From Streptomyces sp. NBC_01255 (GTDB lineage: Bacteria > Actinomycetota > Actinomycetes > Streptomycetales > Streptomycetaceae), in contig NZ_CP108474.1 of NCBI RefSeq assembly GCF_036226445.1, forward strand, positions 5,394,001 through 5,458,000: a stretch of 64,000 bases of DNA, given 5' to 3'. Below, in pieces: positions 17,256 to 24,763 of this stretch. The notes under the pieces were generated by a model. It saw nothing but the letters and a program-made list of their open reading frames with translations. It searched no databases and was not told the DNA's origin. Within the stretch, counting starts at the first letter, position 1; each line of letters starts with the position of its first letter. The position numbers and the translations under genes are program-made.

Positions 17256-19583
17256 GTGTTGACCTACGACAACGTGCACCACGCGCCGCTCGACAAGATG
17301 AAGGCGGCGGCCGACGACTGGTCCGCGATGAAGGGCAAGCTGGACAAGCTCGCCGACGACGCCCGTACGACGATGGCCGCGAAGGCCAAGGACGACTACT
17401 GGCGCGGGGTGAACGCCGAGGTCACGAAGCCGTTCGTGGACAAGACGGCGAAGGAGTTCGAGGACGCCGCGAAGGCCGCCGACGGCATCCACAAGATCCT
17501 GGAGGACGGCTACAACGCCTTCAAGAAGGCGAAGGACGACCTCAGGACGATCGCCGAGACCGACGCCCCCGCGAAGGGCTTCCTCGTGAAGTCCGACGGC
17601 ACCGTCGAGGCCAGGGAGCCGCTGTCCCAGATCAAGGACCCCGGTGCCCGGCACGACCCCGACTTCCAGGACCTCGTGCGCAAGGAGCGCGCCGACATCC
17701 AGGCGATGCAGGAGCGCATCAAGGCCATCCTGGAGGTCTGCACCGAGGCTGACGTGGCCTGCTCCAACGCCCTCAAGGCCAACATCACCGGGGACAAGAA
17801 CAACTTCAGCGCCCCGAAGTACGCGAGCCTCGACGCCGAGGAGGCGCAGCGCGCCGTCGACCTGGCCAAGAAGGGCCGGGACATCTCGCACGAGGAGCTG
17901 ATGCGCCTCAACGAACTGCTGAAGGACAACAGCGGTTCGAAGGAGTTCTCCAGGACCTTCTACGACGGCCTCGGTCCGAAGGGCTCCCTGGAGTTCTTCG
18001 GGCAGCTGTCCACGGACACGTACGACTACTCGAAGGTCGACAAGGAGCGCCTCGCGGACGTCCAGGAGCTCCAGAAGAACCTGGGCCTCAACCTGGCGAC
18101 GGCCACGCAGGGCGGCGACGCCTGGACCGACAAGTGGTCCACGGACATGCGCAAGCTCGGCACGGAGCGCATCCCGCTGGTCAAGTACGACAACAACCCG
18201 GCCTTCGGGTACCAGTTGCTCGGCGGCATCATGCGCTACGGCGACTACGACAAGAAGTTCCTGGTCCCGATCGCGGAGCACGTCACCCAGCTCCACGCCA
18301 AGGACCCGTACATGTTCGCCGAGAGCAAGCCGATGGGCGGCGGCTGGCTCAAGAACCAGTACAACCCCTCGGGCGTCAACGGCTCCGGCTTCGACCCGAT
18401 GGTCTCGATGCTGGAGGCGCTGGGGCACAGCCCGGAGGCCTCGAAGGAGTACTTCTCCAAGGAGCCGACGTCCTACAACAAGGACGGCAGCGTCGGCGGC
18501 ACGATCGACCTGGACCCGAAGAAGGACGGGAGCCAGAACGACGGCTACCTGAAGTACTTCCAGAACAAGGAGTACGAGTTCTTCCCCGACATCGAGGGCC
18601 ACAACCCGGACGACTGGAAGAAGACCGCCGACTACATGCCGGACGCCCTCGGCCACGCCCTGGAGGCGGCGACCACGGGCCACGGCTGGGACGACCCCAC
18701 CCCCCAGCTGCACCGCGACGAGAAGTCCGCCGAGATCATGAAGCAGGTCATCGACTCGTACGGCACCAGCACCGAGCTGCGCGAACAGCACAAGCCGCTG
18801 ATGGACAGCCTGGGGCGGATGGGCGCCGCCTACATCGACGACCTCAACTACTCCATGCACAACTTCGGCGGCACAGGGGACGCGGTCAACCGCAACGAGC
18901 TCTACCCGAACAGCAGCGATGAGACCCGGCGTACCGACTTCGGGTTCACGCAGTCGCTGGACTTCCTGAAGGCTGTCGCAGGGGACGAGGACGGGTACAA
19001 GAGCATTTCCGCCGCCCAGCAGGTCTTCGAGGCCAGCGGCATCAAGGCGCTGGAGAAGGACCGCGACGACGCCATGGCCTTCGCCCAGAACGCCACCCTC
19101 GTCCACGGCGTCATCGACGAGTCGCGCACCACCCAGATCGGCGAGGACTTCAAGGACGACGAGGACGCGAAGAACCTCAAGCTCGAACAGCAGGCCGAGT
19201 GGCGGAAGTCGGCGGTGAGCGGCGGTGTCGCGGCGGTCGTGGGAGTCGGCTCCGCGGTTGTGCTGGGCCCGGCGGCGGGTGTCGTGGCGGCCACCGTCGT
19301 ACCGATCATCATGGAGAGCGCCGGCTCGGCCCTCAGTACCGAGTACGCCTCCGACAGCCTTCAGTACCTGAAGGACAACGAGTACAAGAACGACGACGAG
19401 GCGCGGAAGGGGATCGAGGGGGTCAGGGAGGCCGGCCGGGGCAGCGCGATGGCCCCGCTGATGAGCTTCGCGGACTCCATCGGGATGACGGAGGCCGAGA
19501 AGCGCGAGTTCTTCCGTCAGGCGCAGACCTCCTACATGGACGGCGAACAGCTCGTCAGCGGTACCGAGTCGAAGGTCAGGTGA
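17256..19583 (+). CDS. Large WXG-headed protein with hydrophobic C-terminal segment, copy 2 (unknown function)
   Basis: 775 aa from a GTG. A W49-R50-G51 turn (DDYWRGVNAE) falls at the same residue numbers as W-K-G in the copy at 7941. Shared blocks include LGPKGSxE, GFDPMVSMLEALGHSPEAS, LGHALEAATTGH, DSLGRMGAAYIDDLN and VIDESRTTQI. A hydrophobic Gly/Ala/Val stretch lies at about 650-690 (VAAVVGVGSAVVLGPAAG), again as in copy 1. There is no signal peptide, consistent with type VII-style export or a cytosolic role. Overall similarity is clear but diverged, so the duplication is old or the copies came from different lineages. Confidence 0.7.
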   Translation: MLTYDNVHHAPLDKMKAAADDWSAMKGKLDKLADDARTTMAAKAKDDYWRGVNAEVTKPFVDKTAKEFEDAAKAADGIHKILEDGYNAFKKAKDDLRTIAETDAPAKGFLVKSDGTVEAREPLSQIKDPGARHDPDFQDLVRKERADIQAMQERIKAILEVCTEADVACSNALKANITGDKNNFSAPKYASLDAEEAQRAVDLAKKGRDISHEELMRLNELLKDNSGSKEFSRTFYDGLGPKGSLEFFGQLSTDTYDYSKVDKERLADVQELQKNLGLNLATATQGGDAWTDKWSTDMRKLGTERIPLVKYDNNPAFGYQLLGGIMRYGDYDKKFLVPIAEHVTQLHAKDPYMFAESKPMGGGWLKNQYNPSGVNGSGFDPMVSMLEALGHSPEASKEYFSKEPTSYNKDGSVGGTIDLDPKKDGSQNDGYLKYFQNKEYEFFPDIEGHNPDDWKKTADYMPDALGHALEAATTGHGWDDPTPQLHRDEKSAEIMKQVIDSYGTSTELREQHKPLMDSLGRMGAAYIDDLNYSMHNFGGTGDAVNRNELYPNSSDETRRTDFGFTQSLDFLKAVAGDEDGYKSISAAQQVFEASGIKALEKDRDDAMAFAQNATLVHGVIDESRTTQIGEDFKDDEDAKNLKLEQQAEWRKSAVSGGVAAVVGVGSAVVLGPAAGVVAATVVPIIMESAGSALSTEYASDSLQYLKDNEYKNDDEARKGIEGVREAGRGSAMAPLMSFADSIGMTEAEKREFFRQAQTSYMDGEQLVSGTESKVR

Positions 19584-19585
19584 GC

Positions 19586-20281
19586 ATGTCGGTTGCCAGG
19601 AGGCGAGCGGGCGCGGGTTCCGCCGCCGCACTCGTCGTCGTTCTGTCGGTGGCGTCCTGCGGAGGCGGAGGCGGAGGCGGAGGTGAGGCCACCCCGAAGG
19701 TGAGTGCGACGGAGGCTGCGCGCACCGAGGCCGCTCTCAAGACATGCCAGAAGGTCTTCGGGGCGAAGAACGTAGATACCTTGCGGGCCGAGTTCGGGGA
19801 CGGGCTCCGCGCGTACGACCGGTCGCTCTCCGAGATGAAGGAGCGCATGGTCACGGAGGCGCGCGGTTGGGCGGCCGCCGAGGACGATCTACGGCGCACC
19901 ACCTACCGCCCCTGCCAGATCGAGGGCAGGGCCGAGGGCGCTGCGAGCTGGGTCACCAGCACCGCCGGGTGGTCCATGGACGACATCGGTTCCGTGAGCT
20001 CCGCGAAGGGCAGGCAGCGCTGGCGCAAGGTGGCCGACGGGGTCTACGTGGCCGTCCGCCCCGACATCGGGGGCACGCAGGTCGTCATGCCCTGCACGAT
20101 CCCGGGTACCGCCGCGGGCCAGGGCAGCGAGCTGCCGCTCCAGGTCTCGGTGAACGACGAGGACCGGAAGGGGAGCGGGACCGTGTCGACGGAGCAGCTC
20201 CTGAAGTCCCTCGCCGAGAGCACGCGCGAGCTGCTGGGCTGCGAGGAGAAGGTCGCGGTCCCCGACGACCTGCTTCCGTGA
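19586..20281 (+). CDS. Lipoprotein of duplicated WXG module, copy 2
   Basis: 231 aa. A charged N-terminus (RRR) and hydrophobic core end in lipobox SVASC, followed by a run of eight Gly residues and then an Ala/Glu-rich helix. The mature region has three more Cys. It begins two bases after the stop of the large protein, with GAAGG about 10 bases upstream. It holds the same operon position as the lipoprotein at 10268, though sequence resemblance outside the signal region is weak. No domain was recognised. Confidence 0.8.
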   Translation: MSVARRRAGAGSAAALVVVLSVASCGGGGGGGGEATPKVSATEAARTEAALKTCQKVFGAKNVDTLRAEFGDGLRAYDRSLSEMKERMVTEARGWAAAEDDLRRTTYRPCQIEGRAEGAASWVTSTAGWSMDDIGSVSSAKGRQRWRKVADGVYVAVRPDIGGTQVVMPCTIPGTAAGQGSELPLQVSVNDEDRKGSGTVSTEQLLKSLAESTRELLGCEEKVAVPDDLLP

Positions 20282-20305
20282 GCTCTGCGCCCGGCGGACC
20301 GGCCG

Positions 20306-20689
20306 TCAGTCCTCGGCGATCTCGACCACCGGCGACAGCTGCGACAGGAGGAGGACGGTCGCGCGGGTGATCAGGGCCGCGAGGATGATGGTCGCGAGGC
20401 CCTCGACCCGCAGGTCCGAGAGTTTCGGGCCCAGCCAGGACAGCAGCCACCAGATGAGCGCGTCCTGGACGAAGCCGACCGCGCCGAGCGCGCCCAGGAC
20501 GGGCAGCGGGACACGGCCCGACGGGCCCACGTGGACCAGCTGCGTGAGGACCGTCAGGACGACGGCCGCGACGAGCAGCGAGAGGACGGCGTCGACGGTC
20601 TCCGCGCCCAGCGTGATGCCGGGCAGCAGGCCGCCGGCGAGACCCACGCCCACGAGGATGCCCAGTCTGCGTCTGCCGTGATCATTCAT
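20306..20689 (-). CDS. Small multi-pass membrane protein, holin-4-superfamily-like
   Basis: 127 aa, four predicted membrane helices (about residues 8-25, 30-50, 62-83, 92-115). A GGLLPGITLG segment near the first loop is reminiscent of the mycobacterial-type phage holin IV family that is widespread in actinobacterial chromosomes. The start is the ATG at 20689; longer upstream readings run into the tandem repeat and are artefacts. Despite the family name these proteins are usually not phage-linked, and no phage genes are nearby. Its role is unknown. Confidence 0.6.
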   Translation of the reverse strand: MNDHGRRRLGILVGVGLAGGLLPGITLGAETVDAVLSLLVAAVVLTVLTQLVHVGPSGRVPLPVLGALGAVGFVQDALIWWLLSWLGPKLSDLRVEGLATIILAALITRATVLLLSQLSPVVEIAED

Positions 20690-20740
20690 GGGCGGACTGT
20701 GGCACATGCCCGGTGCGGGGTGGAAGATCTCGTCGATGAA

Positions 20741-20897
20741 GAGACGGTGATCGGTCGAGACGGTGATCGGTCGAGACGGTGATCGGTCGAGACGGTGATC
20801 GGTCGAGACGGTGATCGGTCGAGACGGTGATCGGTCGAGACGGTGATCGGTCGAGACGGTGATCGGTCGAGACGGTGATCGGTCGAGACGGTGATCG
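20741..20897. repeat. 16-bp tandem repeat array, nine perfect copies plus a partial tenth
   Basis: Unit GAGACGGTGATCGGTC repeats head to tail without spacers from 20741 to 20884; a tenth copy diverges after 13 bases. The array lies directly downstream (minus strand) of tRNA-Cys. Its first 14 bases match the plus-strand complement of the tRNA 3' end (GAGACCGTGATCGG at 20900-20913) except at one position. It therefore looks like a tandemly amplified copy of the tRNA terminus. Open frames across it are artefacts. Confidence 0.95.
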
Positions 20898-20900
20898 TAG

Positions 20901-20972
20901 AGACCGTGATCGGAATCGAACCGACGTAACTCGCTTTGCAGGCGAGTCCCTGAACCACTCGGGCACACGGTC
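20901..20972 (-). tRNA. tRNA-Cys (anticodon GCA)
   Basis: The minus strand folds as a cloverleaf. The acceptor is GACCGTG paired with CACGGTC, and the anticodon stem is CTCGC/GCGAG around loop CTGCAAA (anticodon GCA). The T-loop is TTCGATT with stem GTCGG/CCGAT. The discriminator base is U, as expected for Cys. The 3' CCA is not encoded. Confidence 0.9.
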
Positions 20973-21103
20973 GTGTTGTGCACTGGTACGACCGTAGAGC
21001 GGCGGCCGGGAGGGGCTCAAGGGGTTCGGGGGCCGTGCCATGCGACTGCAACGGGGCTGCCACACCCCGTTCACAGTCGGGCCCGGCGCGCGAGGGCGCC
21101 GGC

Positions 21104-21865
21104 TCAGGCGGACGTCTCGTCCGCGGTTGTTTCTGCGGTTGTTCCCGCGGGTGTTTCCGGGCTCGTGTGGAGGATCGCGCGTGCCTGCTCCGCGGCGCGC
21201 GAGGTGCTCTCGCTGACGAAGTCGAGGAAGCGGGCGATGTTTTCGAGGCGCGTACCGGCCGGGGTGTCGGGGCCGAGGACGCCGACGCCCTGCCGTGCGG
21301 TCTCGACGATCTGGGCGGTGGCCCGGGCGCTTGCCATCATCGACTGGTACCAGACGTCGGCGTCGACGGTGTAGCGCTCGCGGCGGCCTTCGTCGCGTTC
21401 CCGGCGGACGAAGGCCTGGCCCTCCAGGAAGGCGATCGCCTTGGAGACGGTCGCCGGACTGACGCTGAGGCGCTGGACGAGTTCGGCCGCGGTGAGACTG
21501 CCCGTGTCGCTCATGCAGAGGCACGCCATCACCCCGGACATCATCTTGGGCATGCCCGACTGCATGAAGACGGTGGTGAGGACTTCCTCGTACTCGCGCA
21601 CGGCCTCGGGGTCGCGTCCGTGGGCCTGCGGGAGCGCCTCCGGGCTCCGGGGCGTGGCCTGCCTGCTCCGGTGGGCACGGCGTTCGGTGGCGCGGTGGGC
21701 CAGGTCGGCGCGGTAGCCGGTGGGGCCGCCGTTCCGCATCACCTCACGCGTGATGGTCGAGGTCGGACGGTCGAGCCGTCGGGCGATCTCGGCGTAGGCG
21801 AGGCCGTCGGCCAGCCCCAGCGCGATCTGCTGACGTTCCTGCTGGGTGAGCCTGCCACCTGGCAT
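21104..21865 (-). CDS. Transcriptional regulator: IS30-type HTH fused to a GbsR/MarR-like domain
   Basis: 253 aa with AAGGAGA upstream of the ATG. Residues about 5-65 read like the N-terminal HTH of IS30-family transposases (LTQQERQQIALGLADGLAYA, then RPTSTITREV). Residues about 85-215 form a GbsR/MarR-type winged helix (LTAAELVQRLSVSPATVSKA, then a wing with RRERDEGRRERY). There is no transposase catalytic domain. It is divergent from the DUF4097/ABC exporter operon at 22112, and an inverted repeat in the shared promoter (21916-21977) is its likely operator, so it probably represses that operon and itself. Confidence 0.8.
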   Translation of the reverse strand: MPGGRLTQQERQQIALGLADGLAYAEIARRLDRPTSTITREVMRNGGPTGYRADLAHRATERRAHRSRQATPRSPEALPQAHGRDPEAVREYEEVLTTVFMQSGMPKMMSGVMACLCMSDTGSLTAAELVQRLSVSPATVSKAIAFLEGQAFVRRERDEGRRERYTVDADVWYQSMMASARATAQIVETARQGVGVLGPDTPAGTRLENIARFLDFVSESTSRAAEQARAILHTSPETPAGTTAETTADETSA

Positions 21866-21915
21866 CGCTGTCTCCTTCGTGCTCCTCGGGTGCCGCCACT
21901 ATAGCGTTCACGCTC

Positions 21916-21977
21916 ATTTCATTGCAACGCGAAGGTGCTGGTTGTTGCGTTAGCTCGCATGATGGTTGCAATGAAAT
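21916..21977. promoter_or_regulatory. 13-bp inverted repeat operator between divergent regulator and exporter operon
   Basis: ATTTCATTGCAAC (21916-21928) and its exact complement GTTGCAATGAAAT (21965-21977) are separated by 36 bases. Further GCAACG/CGTTGC half-sites occur between 21945 and 22045, up to about 70 bases before the DUF4097 start. The spacing suggests two dimers or a loop. The GbsR/MarR regulator at 21104 is the obvious ligand. Confidence 0.65.
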
Positions 21978-22111
21978 CTCGGCTTTCACCTGCGGTGATA
22001 GGGATTTGATGCAACGTGACCGTTGCTCGATCCTTGAACGCAACGTAGCGTTTCTCTTGTCGGAAACGGCACGGACAAGGAGTCCGGGCCGGAAAACACA
22101 AGGAGCGCATC

Positions 22112-22786
22112 ATGCAGAAGTTCGCCACCACCGCCCCCGTCTCCGCCATCCTCGACATCCCGGCCGGCACCATCCGGTTCATCGCCGCCGACCAGACCGC
22201 CGGCACCACCGTCGAGGTCCTCCCCGCGAACGCCGCGAAGAGCAACGACGTGAAGGCCGCCGAGCAGGTCACCGTCGCCTACGCCGACGGCGTGCTGCGG
22301 ATCGAGGCCGCCGAGCCGAAGAGCCGGATCCTGGGCAACTCCGGTGCGGTCGAGGTCACCGTCCAGCTGCCGGCCGGCTCCCGCGTCGAGGCCAGGACCG
22401 CCGCCGCCGACTTCCACGGTGTCGGGCGCCTGGGCGACGTGACCATCGAGAGCGCGCAGGGCACCGTCAAGCTCGACGAGACCGCGAGCGCCCACCTCAC
22501 CCTCCAGGCCGGTGACATCACCGTCGGCCGCCTCGGCGGCCCCGCGGAACTCCGCACCCAGAAGGGCGACATCACGATCACCGAGGCCCTGGGCGGCGCG
22601 GTCGTGCTGCGCACCGAGTCCGGCGACCTGGAAGTCGGCGCCGCCCGCGGCGTCTCCGCCACCCTCGACGCCGGCACCGCCTACGGCCGCATCACCAACA
22701 CCCTGCAGAACAGCGCCGGTTCCGCCGCCGAGCTGAACATCCACGCCTCCACCGCCCACGGCGACATCACCGCCCGCAGCCTCTGA
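22112..22786 (+). CDS. DUF4097-family beta-helix/adhesin-like protein
   Basis: 224 aa with no signal peptide or membrane helix, AAGGAGC just upstream. The body is a series of short beta-strand repeats (GDVTIESAQGTVKLDETA, GDITVGRLGG, GDITITEALGG, GDLEVGAARG), the pattern of the DUF4097 parallel beta family. Its biochemical function is unknown. It leads an operon with an ABC ATPase and permease, controlled from the promoter shared with the regulator at 21104. Such genes often accompany DrrAB-like exporters in streptomycetes (from general knowledge). Confidence 0.85.
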   Translation: MQKFATTAPVSAILDIPAGTIRFIAADQTAGTTVEVLPANAAKSNDVKAAEQVTVAYADGVLRIEAAEPKSRILGNSGAVEVTVQLPAGSRVEARTAAADFHGVGRLGDVTIESAQGTVKLDETASAHLTLQAGDITVGRLGGPAELRTQKGDITITEALGGAVVLRTESGDLEVGAARGVSATLDAGTAYGRITNTLQNSAGSAAELNIHASTAHGDITARSL

Positions 22787-22820
22787 CCACCACCCCTCAG
22801 CCTCTGAAGGAGCACCCCTC

Positions 22821-23783
22821 ATGACCGACTTGGCCATCGCGGCGAACGGGCTGCGCAAGTCCTACGGTGACAAGGTCGTCCTCGACGGCATCGATCTGGC
22901 CGTCCCGCAGGGAACGGTGTTCTCCCTGCTCGGACCGAACGGCGCCGGCAAGACCACCGCCGTCAAGATCCTCTCCACGCTCGTCTCCCCGGGCCCCGGC
23001 TCGGGCGCCATCCGCATCGGCGGCCACGACCTGGCCACCGCCCCGCAGGCCATCCGGGCCGCGATCGGTGTCACCGGCCAGTTCTCCGCCGTCGACGGCC
23101 TGATCACCGGCGAGGAGAACATGCTCCTCATGGCCGACCTGCACCACCTGTCCAAGCGAGACGGGCGCCGGGTCGCCGCCGAACTCCTCGAACGCTTCGA
23201 CCTCGTGGAGGCCGCGAAGAAGCCCGCCTCCACCTACTCCGGCGGCATGAAGCGCCGCCTCGACATCGCCATGACCCTCGTCGGCGACCCGCGGATCATC
23301 TTCCTCGACGAACCCACCACCGGCCTCGACCCCCGCTCCCGCCACACCATGTGGCAGATCATCCGCCAGCTCGTCACCGGCGGCGTCACCGTCTTCCTCA
23401 CCACCCAGTACCTCGAGGAAGCCGACGAACTCGCCGACCGCATCGCCGTCCTCAACGACGGCAAGATCGCCGCCGAAGGCACCGCCGAGGAACTCAAGCG
23501 CCTCATCCCCGGCGGCCACGTCCGCCTCCGCTTCACCGACCCCACCGCCTACCAGCGCGCGGCCCACGCCGTCGGCGAGGCCGCGAAGGACGACGAGGCG
23601 CAGACCCTTCAGCTCCCCAGCGACGGCAGCCAGCGCGCCCTGCACGCCCTCCTCGACCGCCTCGCCACCGCCGGCATCCAGGCGGACGAACTCACCGTCC
23701 ACACCCCCGACCTCGACGACGTCTTCTTCGCCCTCACCGGCGGAACCGCCATCCCCCACCAGCCGAAGGATGCAGTCCGATGA
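22821..23783 (+). CDS. ABC transporter ATP-binding protein, DrrA-like
   Basis: 320 aa. Walker A GPNGAGKTT (about residues 39-47), Q-loop GQFSAVD, signature YSGGMKRRLDIA, Walker B IIFLDEPT with the D-loop GLDPRSR, and a switch region. The C-terminal ~90 residues form the DrrA-type extension ending with a segment like LTVHTPDLDDVFFALTGG, which is characteristic of drug-resistance exporters. It would energise the permease encoded next, whose ATG overlaps this stop (ATGA at 23780-23783). Confidence 0.93.
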   Translation: MTDLAIAANGLRKSYGDKVVLDGIDLAVPQGTVFSLLGPNGAGKTTAVKILSTLVSPGPGSGAIRIGGHDLATAPQAIRAAIGVTGQFSAVDGLITGEENMLLMADLHHLSKRDGRRVAAELLERFDLVEAAKKPASTYSGGMKRRLDIAMTLVGDPRIIFLDEPTTGLDPRSRHTMWQIIRQLVTGGVTVFLTTQYLEEADELADRIAVLNDGKIAAEGTAEELKRLIPGGHVRLRFTDPTAYQRAAHAVGEAAKDDEAQTLQLPSDGSQRALHALLDRLATAGIQADELTVHTPDLDDVFFALTGGTAIPHQPKDAVR

Positions 23784-24565
23784 GCTCTCTCTCCCTCGCC
23801 GTCCGCGACTCGTCCACGATGCTGCGCCGCAACCTCCTGCACGCCCGCCGCTACCCCTCCCTCACCCTGAACCTGCTCCTCACCCCCGTCATGCTCCTGC
23901 TGCTCTTCGTCTACATCTTCGGCGACACGATGAGCGCCGGCATCGGCGGCGGCGACCGCGCCGACTACATCGCCTACCTCGTCCCCGGTCTGCTCCTGAT
24001 GACCATCGGCAGCACCACCATCGGCACCGCCGTGTCCGTCTCCAACGACATGACCGAGGGCATCATCGCCCGCTTCCGCACCATGGCCATCCACCGCCCG
24101 TCCGTCCTCGTCGGACACGTCGTCGGCAGCGTCCTGCAATGCGTGATGAGCGTCCTGCTCGTCGGCGCCGTCGCCCTCGCCATCGGCTTCCGCTCCTCCG
24201 ACGCCACCGCCCTGGAATGGCTGGCCGCACTCGGACTCCTCGTCCTGTTCGCCACCGCCCTCACCTGGATCGCCGTCGGCATGGGCCTCATCAGCCCCAA
24301 CGCCGAAGCCGCCAGCAACAACGCGATGCCCCTGATCTTCCTCCCCCTCATCTCCAGCACCTTCGTCCCCATCGCCTCCATGCCCGGCTGGTTCCAGCCC
24401 ATCGCCGAGTACCAGCCCTTCACCCCCGCCATCGAAACCCTCCGCGGCCTCCTCCTCGGCACCGAGATCGGCCACAACGGATGGCTCGCCATCGCCTGGT
24501 GCATCGGTCTCAACGTTCTCGGCTACTTCTGGTCGACCTCCAAGTTCAACAGCGACGCGAAGTGA
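23780..24565 (+). CDS. ABC-2 type permease, DrrB-like
   Basis: 261 aa with about six membrane helices (from residue ~30). It has the ABC-2 signature region near SVSNDMTEGIIARFRTMAI and a C-terminal block LISSTFVPIASMPGWFQPIA, typical of DrrB-like exporters. It begins inside the stop of the ATPase gene, so the two are translationally coupled and form a half-transporter pair. The substrate is not indicated; no biosynthetic genes are adjacent. Confidence 0.93.
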   Translation: MSSLSLAVRDSSTMLRRNLLHARRYPSLTLNLLLTPVMLLLLFVYIFGDTMSAGIGGGDRADYIAYLVPGLLLMTIGSTTIGTAVSVSNDMTEGIIARFRTMAIHRPSVLVGHVVGSVLQCVMSVLLVGAVALAIGFRSSDATALEWLAALGLLVLFATALTWIAVGMGLISPNAEAASNNAMPLIFLPLISSTFVPIASMPGWFQPIAEYQPFTPAIETLRGLLLGTEIGHNGWLAIAWCIGLNVLGYFWSTSKFNSDAK

Positions 24566-24632
24566 CCGATCCGCACCCGATCCGCCCGAGGGCGGCGTAC
24601 ACCGACCACCACGTCGGAGTGCGCCGCCCCGT

Positions 24633-24676
24633 CGGCGTTCCCGGCGTTCCCGGCGTTCCCGGCGTTCCCGGCGTTC
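24633..24676. repeat. 9-bp tandem repeat
   Basis: Four perfect copies and one near-complete copy of CGGCGTTCC between the ABC permease stop and the MFS gene. No gene spans it. Confidence 0.85.
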
Positions 24677-24751
24677 TTTGCATGACCGGGACCAGAGACC
24701 GAGGACCAAAGGACGGGAAACCTGACAGGGGTCATTCGGTGGTTGACCTCT

Positions 24752-24757
24752 TACTCT
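24752..24757 (+). promoter_or_regulatory. -10-like TACTCT at leaderless spacing
   Basis: TACTCT lies six bases before the MFS ATG at 24764, the spacing expected if transcription begins at the start codon. No convincing -35 was found at the usual distance. Confidence 0.45.
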
Positions 24758-24763
24758 GGGGGG

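Noticed and set aside
4095..20281. Complete ESX/type VII secretion locus
   Set aside because: Only a mycosin and WXG-like proteins are present; no FtsK/SpoIIIE-type EccC or membrane Ecc proteins were found.
20306..20689. Prophage remnant based on the holin-like protein
   Set aside because: No other phage gene is nearby, and such holin-like membrane proteins occur as ordinary chromosomal genes in actinobacteria.
20741..20897. Possible CRISPR array
   Set aside because: The 16-bp units are contiguous with no spacers and no cas genes are nearby; it is a simple tandem repeat.
20690..20983. Open frames running through the 16-bp repeat, some joined to the holin-like gene
   Set aside because: They only translate the repeat and the tRNA; the real gene starts at the ATG at 20689.
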